In this document: positions 12,085 through 20,734 of the stretch, one piece after another | Numbering within the stretch: the first letter of the stretch is position 1 | How the letters are laid out: each line of letters starts with the position of its first letter | Source: Salinimonas iocasae | Lineage (GTDB): Bacteria; Pseudomonadota; Gammaproteobacteria; Enterobacterales; Alteromonadaceae | DNA length: 64,000 nucleotides | Direction: 5' to 3' | Assembly (NCBI RefSeq): GCF_006228385.1 | Contig: NZ_CP039852.1 | Span: forward strand, 3,426,001 to 3,490,000 | Program-made: the position numbers and the translations under genes | The notes under the pieces: model-generated | Databases searched by the model: none | Seen by the model: only the letters and a program-made list of their open reading frames with translations | What the model was told of the DNA's origin: nothing

Positions 12085-13122
12085 GTGGCGAAGAAACCTA
12101 AACTCACCCAGCGTCAGAAACGTCAGGTTGCGGCTAACCGCAAGCGCCGTTTAAACGACAAGCAAGACACTCTGTCAGCAGCGAGCGCTGACACCTCCTC
12201 TTTGCAAAGCGGCACAGTTGTCGGTCGTTTTGGAAAACATGCCGATGTGGAAGATGCATCTGGTCAGGTTGCCCGATGTCATATCCGCCGCACTATCGAA
12301 TCAGTAGTGTGTGGTGATCATGTGCTGTTTGACGCACCGGATGAGCAACAAGAAGGCGTAAGTGGTGTCATTGAAATTGTCAAAGACCGGCAATCTGTGC
12401 TCACCCGTCCTGATTTCTATGATGGTGTTAAACCTATTGCAGCCAACATCGATCAAATTATCATCGTCAGTGCTGTGATGCCCAGCTTATCGCTGAATAT
12501 TATCGATCGTTACATCGTAGCCTGTGAAGATATCGGCATCACTCCGGTTATCGTGCTTAATAAAGTTGAACTGATGGATGAGGCAACCTTATCGGAAACC
12601 CGTCAGCAACTGGCCGATTATGAATCCCTGGGATACGCCGTTTATTTCACCAGCTGTAAAACGCAGCAGGGCATTGAAACCCTTAACGGTATTTTAAAAG
12701 ACAAAGTCAGTATTTTTGTCGGTCAGTCCGGGGTAGGCAAATCCAGTATAATTAATCAGGTTTTGCCTGATGCGCAGGAACTGGTTGGCGCGATTTCGGA
12801 TAACTCAGGGCTTGGACAGCACACCACCACCGCAGCAAAGCTGTTACATTTGCCAGCGGGGGGTGATTTGATTGACTCTCCCGGTGTCAGAGAATTCGGT
12901 TTGTGGCATCTTCCGGTCGAGCGAGTCACCTGGGGATTCATTGAATTTCGTGATTTTCTGGGAGGCTGTAAATTTCGTGACTGTAAGCATCTTAATGACC
13001 CGGGATGTCTGATTAGGGAAGCCACCGAGATGGGTAAAATAAGCCCTGCTCGCTATGCCAGCTATCATAAAATTCTGACCTCTATGGAAGAAAATCGTCC
13101 CAGCCACAGCGGACCATTTTAA
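12085..13122 (+). CDS. rsgA: ribosome small subunit-dependent GTPase A
   Basis: Circularly permuted GTPase that helps mature the 30S subunit. The 345 residues have a basic N-terminal tail ([20 protein letters not shown]), an OB-fold, then the permuted G motifs in order G4 (NKVEL), G1 ([10 protein letters not shown]) and G3 ([11 protein letters not shown]), and a C-terminal zinc-binding module (C-x5-C-x-H-x5-C). The start is GTG at 12085, which fits the N-terminus of E. coli RsgA. A small GC hairpin (GGCAAC/GTTGCC, 13129-13144) follows the stop but has no U-tract. Confidence 0.96.
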   Translation: MAKKPKLTQRQKRQVAANRKRRLNDKQDTLSAASADTSSLQSGTVVGRFGKHADVEDASGQVARCHIRRTIESVVCGDHVLFDAPDEQQEGVSGVIEIVKDRQSVLTRPDFYDGVKPIAANIDQIIIVSAVMPSLSLNIIDRYIVACEDIGITPVIVLNKVELMDEATLSETRQQLADYESLGYAVYFTSCKTQQGIETLNGILKDKVSIFVGQSGVGKSSIINQVLPDAQELVGAISDNSGLGQHTTTAAKLLHLPAGGDLIDSPGVREFGLWHLPVERVTWGFIEFRDFLGGCKFRDCKHLNDPGCLIREATEMGKISPARYASYHKILTSMEENRPSHSGPF

Positions 13123-13237
13123 AATAATGGCAACTTAGGTTGCCGTTATGCCATCCAGCTTGTTCTCATAACCGTAAATTCCTTTTTATCCGTATCAGAT
13201 ACGGTACAATCGCGCTGTTCAATAAAGGAGAAGCATT

Positions 13238-14140
13238 GTGCTGGACTGGTTAAAAGTTAACCTTCAATATTTGTTACCTAAACACCTGGTTTCCAGGCTA
13301 ATTGGTAAGCTTGCCTCGGCGCGTGCCGGTAAGCTAACAACCTGGTTGATCAAACTGTTTATCAAGCATTATAAGGTTGATATGCACGAGGCGTTGTATT
13401 CTCAGCCAGAGCACTATAAAACCTTTAATGATTTCTTTACCCGTCCTTTGCAACCTGATGCGCGCCCCATTGAGGGTGACGAGAATACTCTTGTACATCC
13501 GGTAGACGGCGCTGTTAGTCAGTTTGGCGATATTCTGGATGACAGTATTTTTCAGGCGAAAGGCCACAATTATAGTCTTACCACCCTGCTTGGCGGCAAA
13601 CCCGAGCTAGCCAAGCCATTCAAGGGCGGCAAATTTGCTACTGTTTATTTGGCTCCCCGCGATTACCACCGTATTCATATGCCGGTTGATGGTACGTTAA
13701 CTGACATGATTTATGTTCCAGGTGAACTGTTTTCAGTCAATCCGTTAACAGCCAGCAACATCCCCGGACTGTTCGCGCGCAACGAACGTGTGGTTGCCTT
13801 GTTTGATACTCCGGTGGGTAAAATGGCGATGGTATTGGTCGGTGCAACAATTGTAGCAAGCATCGAAACCATCTGGGCGGGCACTGTAACCCCTCCGGCG
13901 GGCAAAAATGTACAGCACTGGCAATATGACACAGAAGGCGAGCACAGTGTTCATATTAAGAAAGGTGACGAATTAGGCCGGTTTAAGTTAGGTTCAACTA
14001 TCGTAGCCTGTTTTGAACCAGGTGCCATAGAGTTTGAAGATCTGAGCGCAGGCCAGGTCACTCGCCTGGGAGAACACTTTGCCTATAATGCGCAAACGAT
14101 GTCTGCTAATACTGATACACAAGAGCCTGAATCCGTCTAA
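13238..14140 (+). CDS. psd: phosphatidylserine decarboxylase proenzyme
   Basis: Membrane-associated enzyme forming phosphatidylethanolamine. The 300-residue proenzyme carries the self-cleavage site LGST near residue 250 ([12 protein letters not shown]); cutting between Gly and Ser makes the pyruvoyl group. [12 protein letters not shown] and [10 protein letters not shown] are conserved active-site blocks. The start is GTG at 13238 with AAAGGAG 7 bases upstream. The stop TAA is immediately followed by the ATG of the DMT transporter, implying one transcript. Confidence 0.97.
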   Translation: MLDWLKVNLQYLLPKHLVSRLIGKLASARAGKLTTWLIKLFIKHYKVDMHEALYSQPEHYKTFNDFFTRPLQPDARPIEGDENTLVHPVDGAVSQFGDILDDSIFQAKGHNYSLTTLLGGKPELAKPFKGGKFATVYLAPRDYHRIHMPVDGTLTDMIYVPGELFSVNPLTASNIPGLFARNERVVALFDTPVGKMAMVLVGATIVASIETIWAGTVTPPAGKNVQHWQYDTEGEHSVHIKKGDELGRFKLGSTIVACFEPGAIEFEDLSAGQVTRLGEHFAYNAQTMSANTDTQEPESV

Positions 14141-15013
14141 ATGGATCCGGTCAAACGCAGCCTCATTACGCTGCACCTCACGGTCGTTCTGCTAGGCGGA
14201 ACGGCCCTGTTTTCCCAGATTATTCCTCTATCGGCTCGTGATATCACACTGGGCCGTTCGGTGTTCGCGTGCCTGGCGTTATTCGCGTTCATGGCCGTCA
14301 CAAAAACATCGTTTCGGTTAAACAGTAAAAAAGATTACAGCATTGCTATTGCACTGGGCATTCTGATGGCGATGCACTGGGTAACGTATTTCGCAGCAAT
14401 GCAATATGCCGGTGTATCGGTAGGAATGATAGCGCTATTTACCTTTCCGGTAATCACGGTACTGATTGAGCCCTTTTTCGAACGTAGCCGCTTATCCTGG
14501 CAGGACTTAATCAGCGCCATCGTTGTATTTTTGGGTATCGCTTTAATTGTGCCTGAAAATACGCTGAATAATGATGTGACGCTGGGCGTAGTGGTAGGAA
14601 TAATTTCTGCGGTACTTTATGCAATCCGGAATCTGGTCCACCGCCAGCACTTTTCTCAGTATTCAGGCGCAAAGGCAATGGCCTGGCAAATCCTGTTGGT
14701 ATGTATTTGTCTGGTGCCACTTTCCACCGGAGGCTTACCTGATGCACAGCTCTCCACATGGGGCCTGTTGATCGCGCTGGGTACCGTATTTACCGCTTTA
14801 CCGCACGCCCTTATTGCAGCCTCTCTGACACATCTTAAAGCAACGACATTTTCGCTCATTGCCTGTATGCAGCCATTTTATGGTGTGATTCTGGCAGTGA
14901 TTCTGTTGGGAGAAGCCCCTGGCTGGAAGACTTTGCTGGGCGGAATTCTGGTAACGTCAGCCTCAGTCTACGAGACGGTAAAAACACATAAATTGGCTAA
15001 AGGAGCGCAGTAA
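14141..15013 (+). CDS. DMT superfamily (EamA) transporter
   Basis: A 290-residue inner-membrane protein with about ten hydrophobic helices in two EamA repeats. The first half contains GRSVFACLALFAFMA and MHWVTYFAAMQYAGVSVGMIA; the second ends with the conserved FYGVILAVILLGEAP. The substrate cannot be read from sequence; amino-acid or metabolite export is common in the family. It starts immediately after the psd stop, and its stop overlaps the next gene by one base, so it is embedded in a phospholipid-related operon. Confidence 0.88.
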   Translation: MDPVKRSLITLHLTVVLLGGTALFSQIIPLSARDITLGRSVFACLALFAFMAVTKTSFRLNSKKDYSIAIALGILMAMHWVTYFAAMQYAGVSVGMIALFTFPVITVLIEPFFERSRLSWQDLISAIVVFLGIALIVPENTLNNDVTLGVVVGIISAVLYAIRNLVHRQHFSQYSGAKAMAWQILLVCICLVPLSTGGLPDAQLSTWGLLIALGTVFTALPHALIAASLTHLKATTFSLIACMQPFYGVILAVILLGEAPGWKTLLGGILVTSASVYETVKTHKLAKGAQ

Positions 15014-15702
15014 TGTGGATTCTGGCGCATCGCGGCGCAAGCAAACAAGCCCCTGAGAATACCCGCAAAGCCTTTCGTCTTGCTATGGAACAACAGGCAA
15101 CCGGCATTGAGTTTGACACCTACCAGGTAGAGAATGAGATTATTGTTATCCATGATCGCCGCCTGGAAAGAACCACCAACGGTCACGGACAAATCAACAA
15201 CTCAAGTCTTGAGTACCTGCGCTCGCTGGATGCCGGCGAAGGCGAACAAATTCCGTTTCTGACTGATGCGTTAGGTTGTCTGCCTGCTGACGCAATGTGC
15301 AATATTGAAATTAAATCGCTGTATGATATCCCGCGCTGGCTTCAGTGTTTGGATGCATCTTTACAGCATATTGCCATGCCCAGAGACAACATCATTGTTT
15401 CGTCGTTTAACCACCGCTGGCTCAAACGCATTCATCAGCTTGAACCCGATTTAAAGCTAGGCGCGCTGACTTCCTCTTACCCGGAGGAAGGCGTTGAGTT
15501 CGCACGGAAGCTTAATGCGTATTCTGTACACGTTAGCCTGGACGTGGTGGATGAAGAGTTGGTCAGAATGGCAAAAGCAGAAGGTTTGCAAATACTGGTT
15601 TTTACCGTAGATGACCCTCTGGATATGCAAATGCTCAGAGACTGGGGCGTTGACGGTATATTTACCAACGTGCCGGACGAAGCCAGACGAGTACTGCTTT
15701 AA
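15013..15702 (+). CDS. glycerophosphodiester phosphodiesterase
   Basis: A 229-residue GDPD-family TIM barrel that hydrolyses glycerophosphodiesters to glycerol-3-phosphate and an alcohol. The signature motifs are at the N-terminus: LAHRGASKQAPENT, GIEFDTYQ and VIHDRRLERTTNGHG; these supply the His pair and the Glu/Asp metal ligands. It lacks a signal peptide, so it is the cytoplasmic UgpQ-like type rather than periplasmic GlpQ. Coupling with psd and the DMT transporter suggests lipid head-group recycling, which is an inference. Confidence 0.92.
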   Translation: MWILAHRGASKQAPENTRKAFRLAMEQQATGIEFDTYQVENEIIVIHDRRLERTTNGHGQINNSSLEYLRSLDAGEGEQIPFLTDALGCLPADAMCNIEIKSLYDIPRWLQCLDASLQHIAMPRDNIIVSSFNHRWLKRIHQLEPDLKLGALTSSYPEEGVEFARKLNAYSVHVSLDVVDEELVRMAKAEGLQILVFTVDDPLDMQMLRDWGVDGIFTNVPDEARRVLL

Positions 15703-15720
15703 ACCCGCTGGCGTTAGCGC

Positions 15721-16152
15721 TTATTTGGTGACGCTGGAAAGCGTTTGCGTATAGGTGGGCTTGCGTCGCTGAAATCGTGTTTTTCTGATAAGACGCATGT
15801 TAATAACATGAGCAAGAACTATCAGCATTGCACCTGCCGCAATAGTAAACGGCTCAAACTGCTCACCCAGAAAGTTTTTATGCCAGTAAATTAATCCGCC
15901 AGCACTGATAATAGCAACCGGGTAATACTGCCCGTGAAAGCGAACAGCGCCTGAAATGAGTGCTATTGCACCAATCAGCATTGAGAAAAGCAGAATCGTG
16001 CGTTCAAACCAGGTTTGCGCAAAAAATGTTGAAGAAACAAGCGGTAATAATGGCACCAAAACAGGCAGTGACAAACAGTGAACCGCACACAGGCTGGAGA
16101 TCCAGATCCCCAGTTTATCGAGTTTGGATGGATTGTCGGTCGGTAATGCCAC
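15721..16152 (-). CDS. MerC-like inner-membrane protein
   Basis: A 143-residue protein with four hydrophobic helices. The first helix carries the MerC-type cysteine pair in SSLCAVHCLSLPVLVPLLP. MerC proteins move mercuric ions, but this gene has no mer neighbours and sits behind a near-perfect Zur box, so zinc or another divalent metal is the likelier cargo here (inference). The start is GTG at 16152, the only plausible one before the first helix. It converges with the phosphodiesterase gene, 18 bases apart. Confidence 0.85.
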   Translation of the reverse strand: MALPTDNPSKLDKLGIWISSLCAVHCLSLPVLVPLLPLVSSTFFAQTWFERTILLFSMLIGAIALISGAVRFHGQYYPVAIISAGGLIYWHKNFLGEQFEPFTIAAGAMLIVLAHVINMRLIRKTRFQRRKPTYTQTLSSVTK

Positions 16153-16180
16153 GGGCGCTATCCAGTCTGATTGAACAATG

Positions 16181-16199
16181 AACGTTATATTATAACATT
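16181..16199 (-). promoter_or_regulatory. Zur box upstream of the MerC-like gene
   Basis: AACGTTATATTATAACATT. The inner 13 bases GTTATA-T-TATAAC form a perfect palindrome, and the flanking AA/TT also pair. This matches the gammaproteobacterial Zur consensus (AATGTTATAWTATAACATT) at all but one position. The box ends 29 bases before the GTG start, in the expected promoter zone. The other flanking gene (yibQ) ends before it on the same strand, so the MerC-like gene is the only plausible target. Confidence 0.85.
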
Positions 16200-16234
16200 A
16201 AACGCCATTTCAAAACACTTTGATCAAAATTTAA

Positions 16235-17056
16235 TTATTCTGGTGCGCTTAATAATGCATCAGCTACCTGTGTATCAGGTATCTTCTCGTTTATCGCTGG
16301 CAACACATCACTGACCGGTACCAGCCTGACATCAAACTCCTGCGCTAGCGCATCGTTCAAAAAGGCCAGCGTTTGCGGATACGGATGAGCAATAGCGACC
16401 GCTACCCCATGCTGGTGTGCCCGGTGTACCAGTCTGGCAAACTGAATTTTCATGAAGGCAGTGGTGGGCTGGTGATCTAGAAAAATATGACGGCGCAACG
16501 CTGGCACCCCCATCTTTTTTGCCACACCTTCGGCTACTGACTGTGCAGTGGTTCGACTGTCTACAAAAAATAAGCCGCGTTCTTTCACCACCTGCATAAC
16601 ACTTTGCATTGCCAGAGGCTGTTCAGTGAGTTTGCTGCCCATGTGATTGTTCACCCCAATAGCCTGGGGCAAAGAATCCAGTGAGCGCTTAAGCGTAGCC
16701 GAAATATCCTGCGGAAGCATTGCGCTGGTTAGTGCCGCAGGCCCAAGATTATCTGCACCTAATGACTCCATCGGCATGTGTAGCATGATATCACGTCCCT
16801 GTGCGCTGGCTTTATCAGCCAGGCTTCGACCCAGAGGTGTAAACGGTAATACCGAAAAGGTAACACCCTGGGGCAGAGAAAGCGCGGCTGTATCAGTTTG
16901 CCGATACCCTAAATCGTCGAGAATAATTACAATGCGAGGGTCAGTTGCTGCGCTTACCGGGCCAAAGGTAAGCAAAAGCAAAGCAATGCTGAACAGATGT
17001 AATGTTTTAGCACGTATTACTGTCATAACGCGTTGCAGAGTGTTCGCCAGAGCCAT
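16235..17056 (-). CDS. yibQ: YibQ-like divergent polysaccharide deacetylase family protein
   Basis: A 273-residue exported protein (signal peptide at about 15-40) of the divergent polysaccharide deacetylase family. PRIVIILDDLGYRQTDT gives the DD motif, GRDIMLHMPME the conserved His block, and NNHMGSKLTE and FVDSRTT further family motifs. It follows envC with one base between, the order seen in E. coli. The enzymatic role of YibQ is not established; an envelope function linked to EnvC is inferred from context. Confidence 0.93.
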   Translation of the reverse strand: MALANTLQRVMTVIRAKTLHLFSIALLLLTFGPVSAATDPRIVIILDDLGYRQTDTAALSLPQGVTFSVLPFTPLGRSLADKASAQGRDIMLHMPMESLGADNLGPAALTSAMLPQDISATLKRSLDSLPQAIGVNNHMGSKLTEQPLAMQSVMQVVKERGLFFVDSRTTAQSVAEGVAKKMGVPALRRHIFLDHQPTTAFMKIQFARLVHRAHQHGVAVAIAHPYPQTLAFLNDALAQEFDVRLVPVSDVLPAINEKIPDTQVADALLSAPE

Positions 17057-17057
17057 A

Positions 17058-18206
17058 TTACAGCGCCAACCATGAGGCAGGATTCAGCGCCTTCCCTTTA
17101 TGCCGGATTTCAAAATAAAGGTTTGGATAGCTTTGACCACCACTTTGACCAACCAGTGCGATCGCATCGCCCTGAGCAACTTTGTCACCGGCTTGCTTGA
17201 GTAACGCCTGGTTATGACCATAAACACTCATGTAGCCTTTACCGTGGTCAACAATGGTCACCAGACCAAAGCCTTTAAGCCAGTTCGCATAGAGTACCTG
17301 ACCAGAGGCGATAGAATTAACCTGACGTCCCTCTGATGCTTCAATAACGATGCCTTTCCAGCGCACCTGTCCCTGTCGACGCTCGCCAAACAGGCGACGA
17401 ACCTTACCGTCAGCAGGTACCGGCAGACGTCCCTTTGACTGAGCCAGCCCGGCCATTTTCTGCTTGGCCTGTTCAGCGGCACGTCGTGCCTGCTCTATCG
17501 CTTCAATAAGTGCCTGTTCTGATGCCTGTAATTCCCTGACCTGGGCGGCATCGCTGGCAATTTTCTGGTTAAGTCTGGCCAGGGTTTGTTCCCGATCCTG
17601 CTGCCGGGCCTGCAATGCCGATTTTTGATTTTGCTGACGCGCCAGTAATGCTTCCAACTCACTGGCTTTTTGCTCAAGCTCTGCATTAACCTGCTCAAGT
17701 CGCGCTACATTTTGCTTAAACTTATCAATTTCAGCTTTGCGCGCCCTGCTGACATATTTGTAGTAAGTGAGCACACGTTCGAAGGATTTTGCTTCCTGCT
17801 GATAAAACATCATTTTGGCGTAATCGTAGTGGCCTGCCATAAATGCACTGCGCAACTGACTGGCCAGCATTGATTGCTGAGCGACAATTGCGTCTTTTAG
17901 CGCCTGCTGTTCTTCGCGGAGCGAGGCTTGCTGTTGCTGGTTTTGAGATAATGATTGCTGGGTATCGTTAAGCGCCCGGGCCGCCTGGCCGATTTGTCTT
18001 TCAGACTCAGCCAGTACTTCCTGCAGCTCCTGTGCATTGGCCTGATTTGCTTTCAGGGTTTCCTGACGCTGCTTTAGCTGAGCCTGCAATTCCGCCAGCT
18101 TTTGCTGGTCTGAGGCCTGCGCGAGCACATTGCCTGTGATCAGCATCAACATGCACACAAGAGTGTACCTGAGCATAGTCATTCGTTGATACTGCTTATT
18201 GTTCAT
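17058..18206 (-). CDS. envC: murein hydrolase activator EnvC
   Basis: A 382-residue periplasmic activator of amidases in cell division. A signal peptide (LRYTLVCMLMLITGNVLAQ) is followed by a long coiled coil rich in Gln, Ala and Glu (about 30-250) and a C-terminal LytM/M23 domain of about 125 residues. In the LytM domain the usual zinc ligands are lost (GKGYMSVYGHNQALL in place of H-x-H), as expected for a non-catalytic activator. The first ATG (18206) has no good ribosome-binding site; MTM or MLR a few codons on are alternatives. Confidence 0.95.
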   Translation of the reverse strand: MNNKQYQRMTMLRYTLVCMLMLITGNVLAQASDQQKLAELQAQLKQRQETLKANQANAQELQEVLAESERQIGQAARALNDTQQSLSQNQQQQASLREEQQALKDAIVAQQSMLASQLRSAFMAGHYDYAKMMFYQQEAKSFERVLTYYKYVSRARKAEIDKFKQNVARLEQVNAELEQKASELEALLARQQNQKSALQARQQDREQTLARLNQKIASDAAQVRELQASEQALIEAIEQARRAAEQAKQKMAGLAQSKGRLPVPADGKVRRLFGERRQGQVRWKGIVIEASEGRQVNSIASGQVLYANWLKGFGLVTIVDHGKGYMSVYGHNQALLKQAGDKVAQGDAIALVGQSGGQSYPNLYFEIRHKGKALNPASWLAL

Positions 18207-18252
18207 GTTTTACATCTGGCGCCATCATTCTGGATACATTTCACCAGTTTTT

Positions 18253-18261
18253 CCCCCCCCC
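18253..18261. other. nine-cytosine homopolymer upstream of envC
   Basis: A run of nine C (G on the coding strand of envC) lies 47-55 bases before the annotated envC start, in the envC-yibN gap where other gammaproteobacteria carry gpmM. Such runs can slip in length. No other run of this length was noticed in the window. Confidence 0.7.
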
Positions 18262-18414
18262 AGCAAGTAAAGCCGATGTTCGCCTGCAGTAAAACTGTCT
18301 TCTATGCAGGAAAAATCACAGCAATAGGAAGACAGATGAGCGTTCTGCGCTGGTTTCTGCGCTGATTTTCTATATACTTTGCTCTCATTTTTATGATCTG
18401 TAAGGTTAGAAGTC

Positions 18415-18840
18415 ATGGATCAGCTCATCGAATTTGCGAGCAATAATATTATTCTGGCTGGCCTCTGGGTGGCCCTGGTAGCCATGTTGGTGTACAGCTT
18501 CGTTGCTGGATTTACTTCACCGGTTAAAGAAGTCGGTACACACGAACTCACCCAACTGGTAAATAAGAGCGATGCGGTAGTGTTGGATGTACGCTCACCT
18601 AAAGAGTTCAAATCTGGCCATATTCTGGGTGCAAGACAGTTGAAGCAGGAAGAAGTGAAAAGCCGCGACTTCAAAAAGCTTGAAAACCAGAAGGACAAAC
18701 CCATTATTGTTGTATGCGCAATGGGCAGTAGCGCCCGTGCTATCGGAAATGCGATGGCCAAGGCCGGGTTCAGCAATGTTAAAGTGTTAAAAGGCGGGAT
18801 GAACGCCTGGCAGAATGCCAGCCTTCCTCTGGCCAAATAA
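18415..18840 (+). CDS. yibN: membrane-anchored rhodanese-like protein YibN
   Basis: A 141-residue protein: an N-terminal transmembrane helix (IILAGLWVALVAMLVYSFV), then one rhodanese domain. The active-site loop is CAMGSSAR with the catalytic Cys at about 103, preceded by VVLDVRSPKEFKSGHI. It heads the run yibN-grxC-secB-gpsA. The substrate is unknown. The likely promoter includes TATACT near 18373, and AAGG 9 bases before ATG supports the start. Confidence 0.94.
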   Translation: MDQLIEFASNNIILAGLWVALVAMLVYSFVAGFTSPVKEVGTHELTQLVNKSDAVVLDVRSPKEFKSGHILGARQLKQEEVKSRDFKKLENQKDKPIIVVCAMGSSARAIGNAMAKAGFSNVKVLKGGMNAWQNASLPLAK

Positions 18841-18847
18841 GGTAAAT

Positions 18848-19102
18848 ATGAGCAAGGTCGAAATTTATACAAAAGGTTATTGTCCTTTTTGTCATCGTGC
18901 GAAAGCACTGTTAGAGCAAAAAGGTGTCAGTTACACAGAAATTGAAATTGATGTGCAGCCCGAGCGACGTGACGAGATGATCACGCGTGCAAATGGTGGC
19001 TACACGGTGCCGCAAATATTCATTGGCGAACACCATGTTGGTGGTTGTGATGAAATGTATGCACTGGAAGCACAAAACAAACTCGATGCACTGCTTGCGT
19101 AA
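18848..19102 (+). CDS. grxC: glutaredoxin 3
   Basis: An 84-residue dithiol glutaredoxin. The active site is CPFC (IYTKGYCPFCHRA) rather than the usual CPYC, followed by the cis-Pro TVPQIFIG and the GGCDEM glutathione-binding turn. The open frame continues upstream into yibN, but family length and the MSKVEIYTKGYCPFC beginning place the start at the ATG at 18848, 8 bases after the yibN stop with AAGG upstream. Reduces protein or glutathione disulfides in the cytoplasm. Confidence 0.96.
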   Translation: MSKVEIYTKGYCPFCHRAKALLEQKGVSYTEIEIDVQPERRDEMITRANGGYTVPQIFIGEHHVGGCDEMYALEAQNKLDALLA

Positions 19103-19141
19103 GCAGCAGGGTGCAACTTAAAAATATAAGTAGGAAGCAGC

Positions 19142-19648
19142 ATGGCAGAAGAAAATCAACAAAACGGCGCCCCTAACGGACAACAGGCCCAGGGTCCTCA
19201 GTTTAATATTCAGCGTATTTATACAAAGGACATCTCTTTTGAATCGCCTAATGCCCCTGGCGTTTTCACTAAAGAGTGGAAGCCTGAAGTAAAGCTGGAT
19301 TTGGATACCAAGACAGCGCAGCTTGAAGAAAATGTCTACGAAGTAACGCTATCAGTAACGGTAACCGCCTCTTTGGGCGAAGAAACAGCCTTTTTGTGCG
19401 AAGTTCAACAGGCCGGTATTTTTGCTATTGGCGAGATGCCAGAAGCGAACAAGGCTCATACGCTGGGCTCATTCTGTCCTAACGTATTGTTCCCGTACGC
19501 ACGTGAAACAATTTCCAATTTAGTGAATCGTGGCACGTTCCCTCCGCTGAATCTGGCACCGGTGAACTTTGACGCCATCTTCTCTGCTTACATGCAAAAG
19601 CGTGCAGAGCAACAAGGCCAGGAAGGTCAACAGAACCTCGACGCCTGA
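19142..19648 (+). CDS. secB: protein-export chaperone SecB
   Basis: A 168-residue tetrameric chaperone that keeps preproteins unfolded and hands them to SecA. Conserved core: [36 protein letters not shown], and [20 protein letters not shown] with [13 protein letters not shown]- and C-termini are Gln-rich, as in other SecBs. GGAAG lies 6 bases before the ATG. It sits between grxC and gpsA, the conserved order. Confidence 0.98.
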   Translation: MAEENQQNGAPNGQQAQGPQFNIQRIYTKDISFESPNAPGVFTKEWKPEVKLDLDTKTAQLEENVYEVTLSVTVTASLGEETAFLCEVQQAGIFAIGEMPEANKAHTLGSFCPNVLFPYARETISNLVNRGTFPPLNLAPVNFDAIFSAYMQKRAEQQGQEGQQNLDA

Positions 19649-19657
19649 TTTACGATC

Positions 19658-20665
19658 ATGCAAACAAATGAATCTATAACGGTTCTCGGGGCGGGGTCAT
19701 ACGGCACCGCCCTCGCTTTTTGCCTGGCAAGAAATGGTAATACAACCTATCTATGGGGCCGCGACCCAGAGCACATGCAGGCTCTGCAAACCCAGCGGGA
19801 AAATGCACGTTATTTACCTGGTGCGCGTTTCCCTGAGTCGCTCGTGGCAGACTCAGACCTGAAAAAGGTTGTTGCTGCAAGCCGCGATATTCTGGTGGTT
19901 GTACCCAGTCACGCATTTAAAGCCATGCTAACCACCCTTAAGCCACTGTTACGCCCTGATCACCGTATCATTTGGGCTACAAAAGGGCTTGAGCCAGGTA
20001 CGGGCCGTTTATTGCGCGAAGTTGCACTGGATATTCTGGGTGATACTTACCCGCTCGCAGTACTGTCAGGGCCAACTTTTGCAAAAGAAATGGTTGCAGG
20101 ATTACCTACTGCAATATCGCTGTCTTCCACCAGCCAGAAGCTGGTCGATGACTTTGCCCATAAGCTGCATTGTAGTAAGTCATTCCGGGTTTATAAAAAT
20201 CCTGACTTTATCGGCGTGCAGTTAGGTGGTGCAGTAAAAAATGTTATTGCAATAGGCGCCGGACTGGCTGACGGCCTTGGTTTTGGTGCGAACGCCCGAA
20301 CCGCGCTTATAACCCGCGGTCTGGCTGAGCTAACACGCCTGGGTGTAACACTGGGAGCCAAACCGGAAACCTTTATGGGCATGGCCGGTCTGGGAGATCT
20401 GGTATTAACCTGTACCGACAACCAGTCACGCAATCGGCGCTTTGGTCTGGCGTTAGGTCAGGGTAAAGAAGTTAATGATGCAATGAAAGAAATTGGTCAG
20501 GTCGTAGAAGGCTTCAGGAATACTGAAGAGGTGCATACACTGGCCCAGCGTATGAACGTTGAAATGCCTATCTGCGAACAGATCTATGCGGTGTTGTATC
20601 AGGGTAAGCCCCCGAAGGAAGCGGCAATTTCACTTTTGGCGCGGGACCTTAAAAACGAGCTTTAA
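19658..20665 (+). CDS. gpsA: NAD(P)H-dependent glycerol-3-phosphate dehydrogenase
   Basis: Makes sn-glycerol-3-phosphate for phospholipids. The 335 residues begin with the Rossmann motif [28 protein letters not shown] and the catalytic Lys region [21 protein letters not shown] are intact, as is [15 protein letters not shown]. Only 9 bases separate it from secB and there is no clear ribosome-binding site, so it likely depends on coupling. A strong terminator follows the stop. Confidence 0.98.
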   Translation: MQTNESITVLGAGSYGTALAFCLARNGNTTYLWGRDPEHMQALQTQRENARYLPGARFPESLVADSDLKKVVAASRDILVVVPSHAFKAMLTTLKPLLRPDHRIIWATKGLEPGTGRLLREVALDILGDTYPLAVLSGPTFAKEMVAGLPTAISLSSTSQKLVDDFAHKLHCSKSFRVYKNPDFIGVQLGGAVKNVIAIGAGLADGLGFGANARTALITRGLAELTRLGVTLGAKPETFMGMAGLGDLVLTCTDNQSRNRRFGLALGQGKEVNDAMKEIGQVVEGFRNTEEVHTLAQRMNVEMPICEQIYAVLYQGKPPKEAAISLLARDLKNEL

Positions 20666-20693
20666 TAGCGCGCTTTAAGTTAGCAAATCATTT

Positions 20694-20727
20694 AAAAAAG
20701 CTGCCTGAAATCAGGCAGCTTTTTTTT
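20694..20727 (+). terminator. bidirectional intrinsic terminator after gpsA
   Basis: AAGCTGCCTGA / TCAGGCAGCTT stem with a 2-base AA loop, A-run before and an eight-base T-run after. It can end gpsA transcripts on the plus strand, and, because of the flanking A-run, also those of the convergent PepSY gene on the minus strand. Confidence 0.93.
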
Positions 20728-20734
20728 ATGGGTT

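Noticed and set aside
13129..13144. Terminator after rsgA
   Set aside because: Only a 6-bp stem and no T-run; a promoter for psd may lie here instead.
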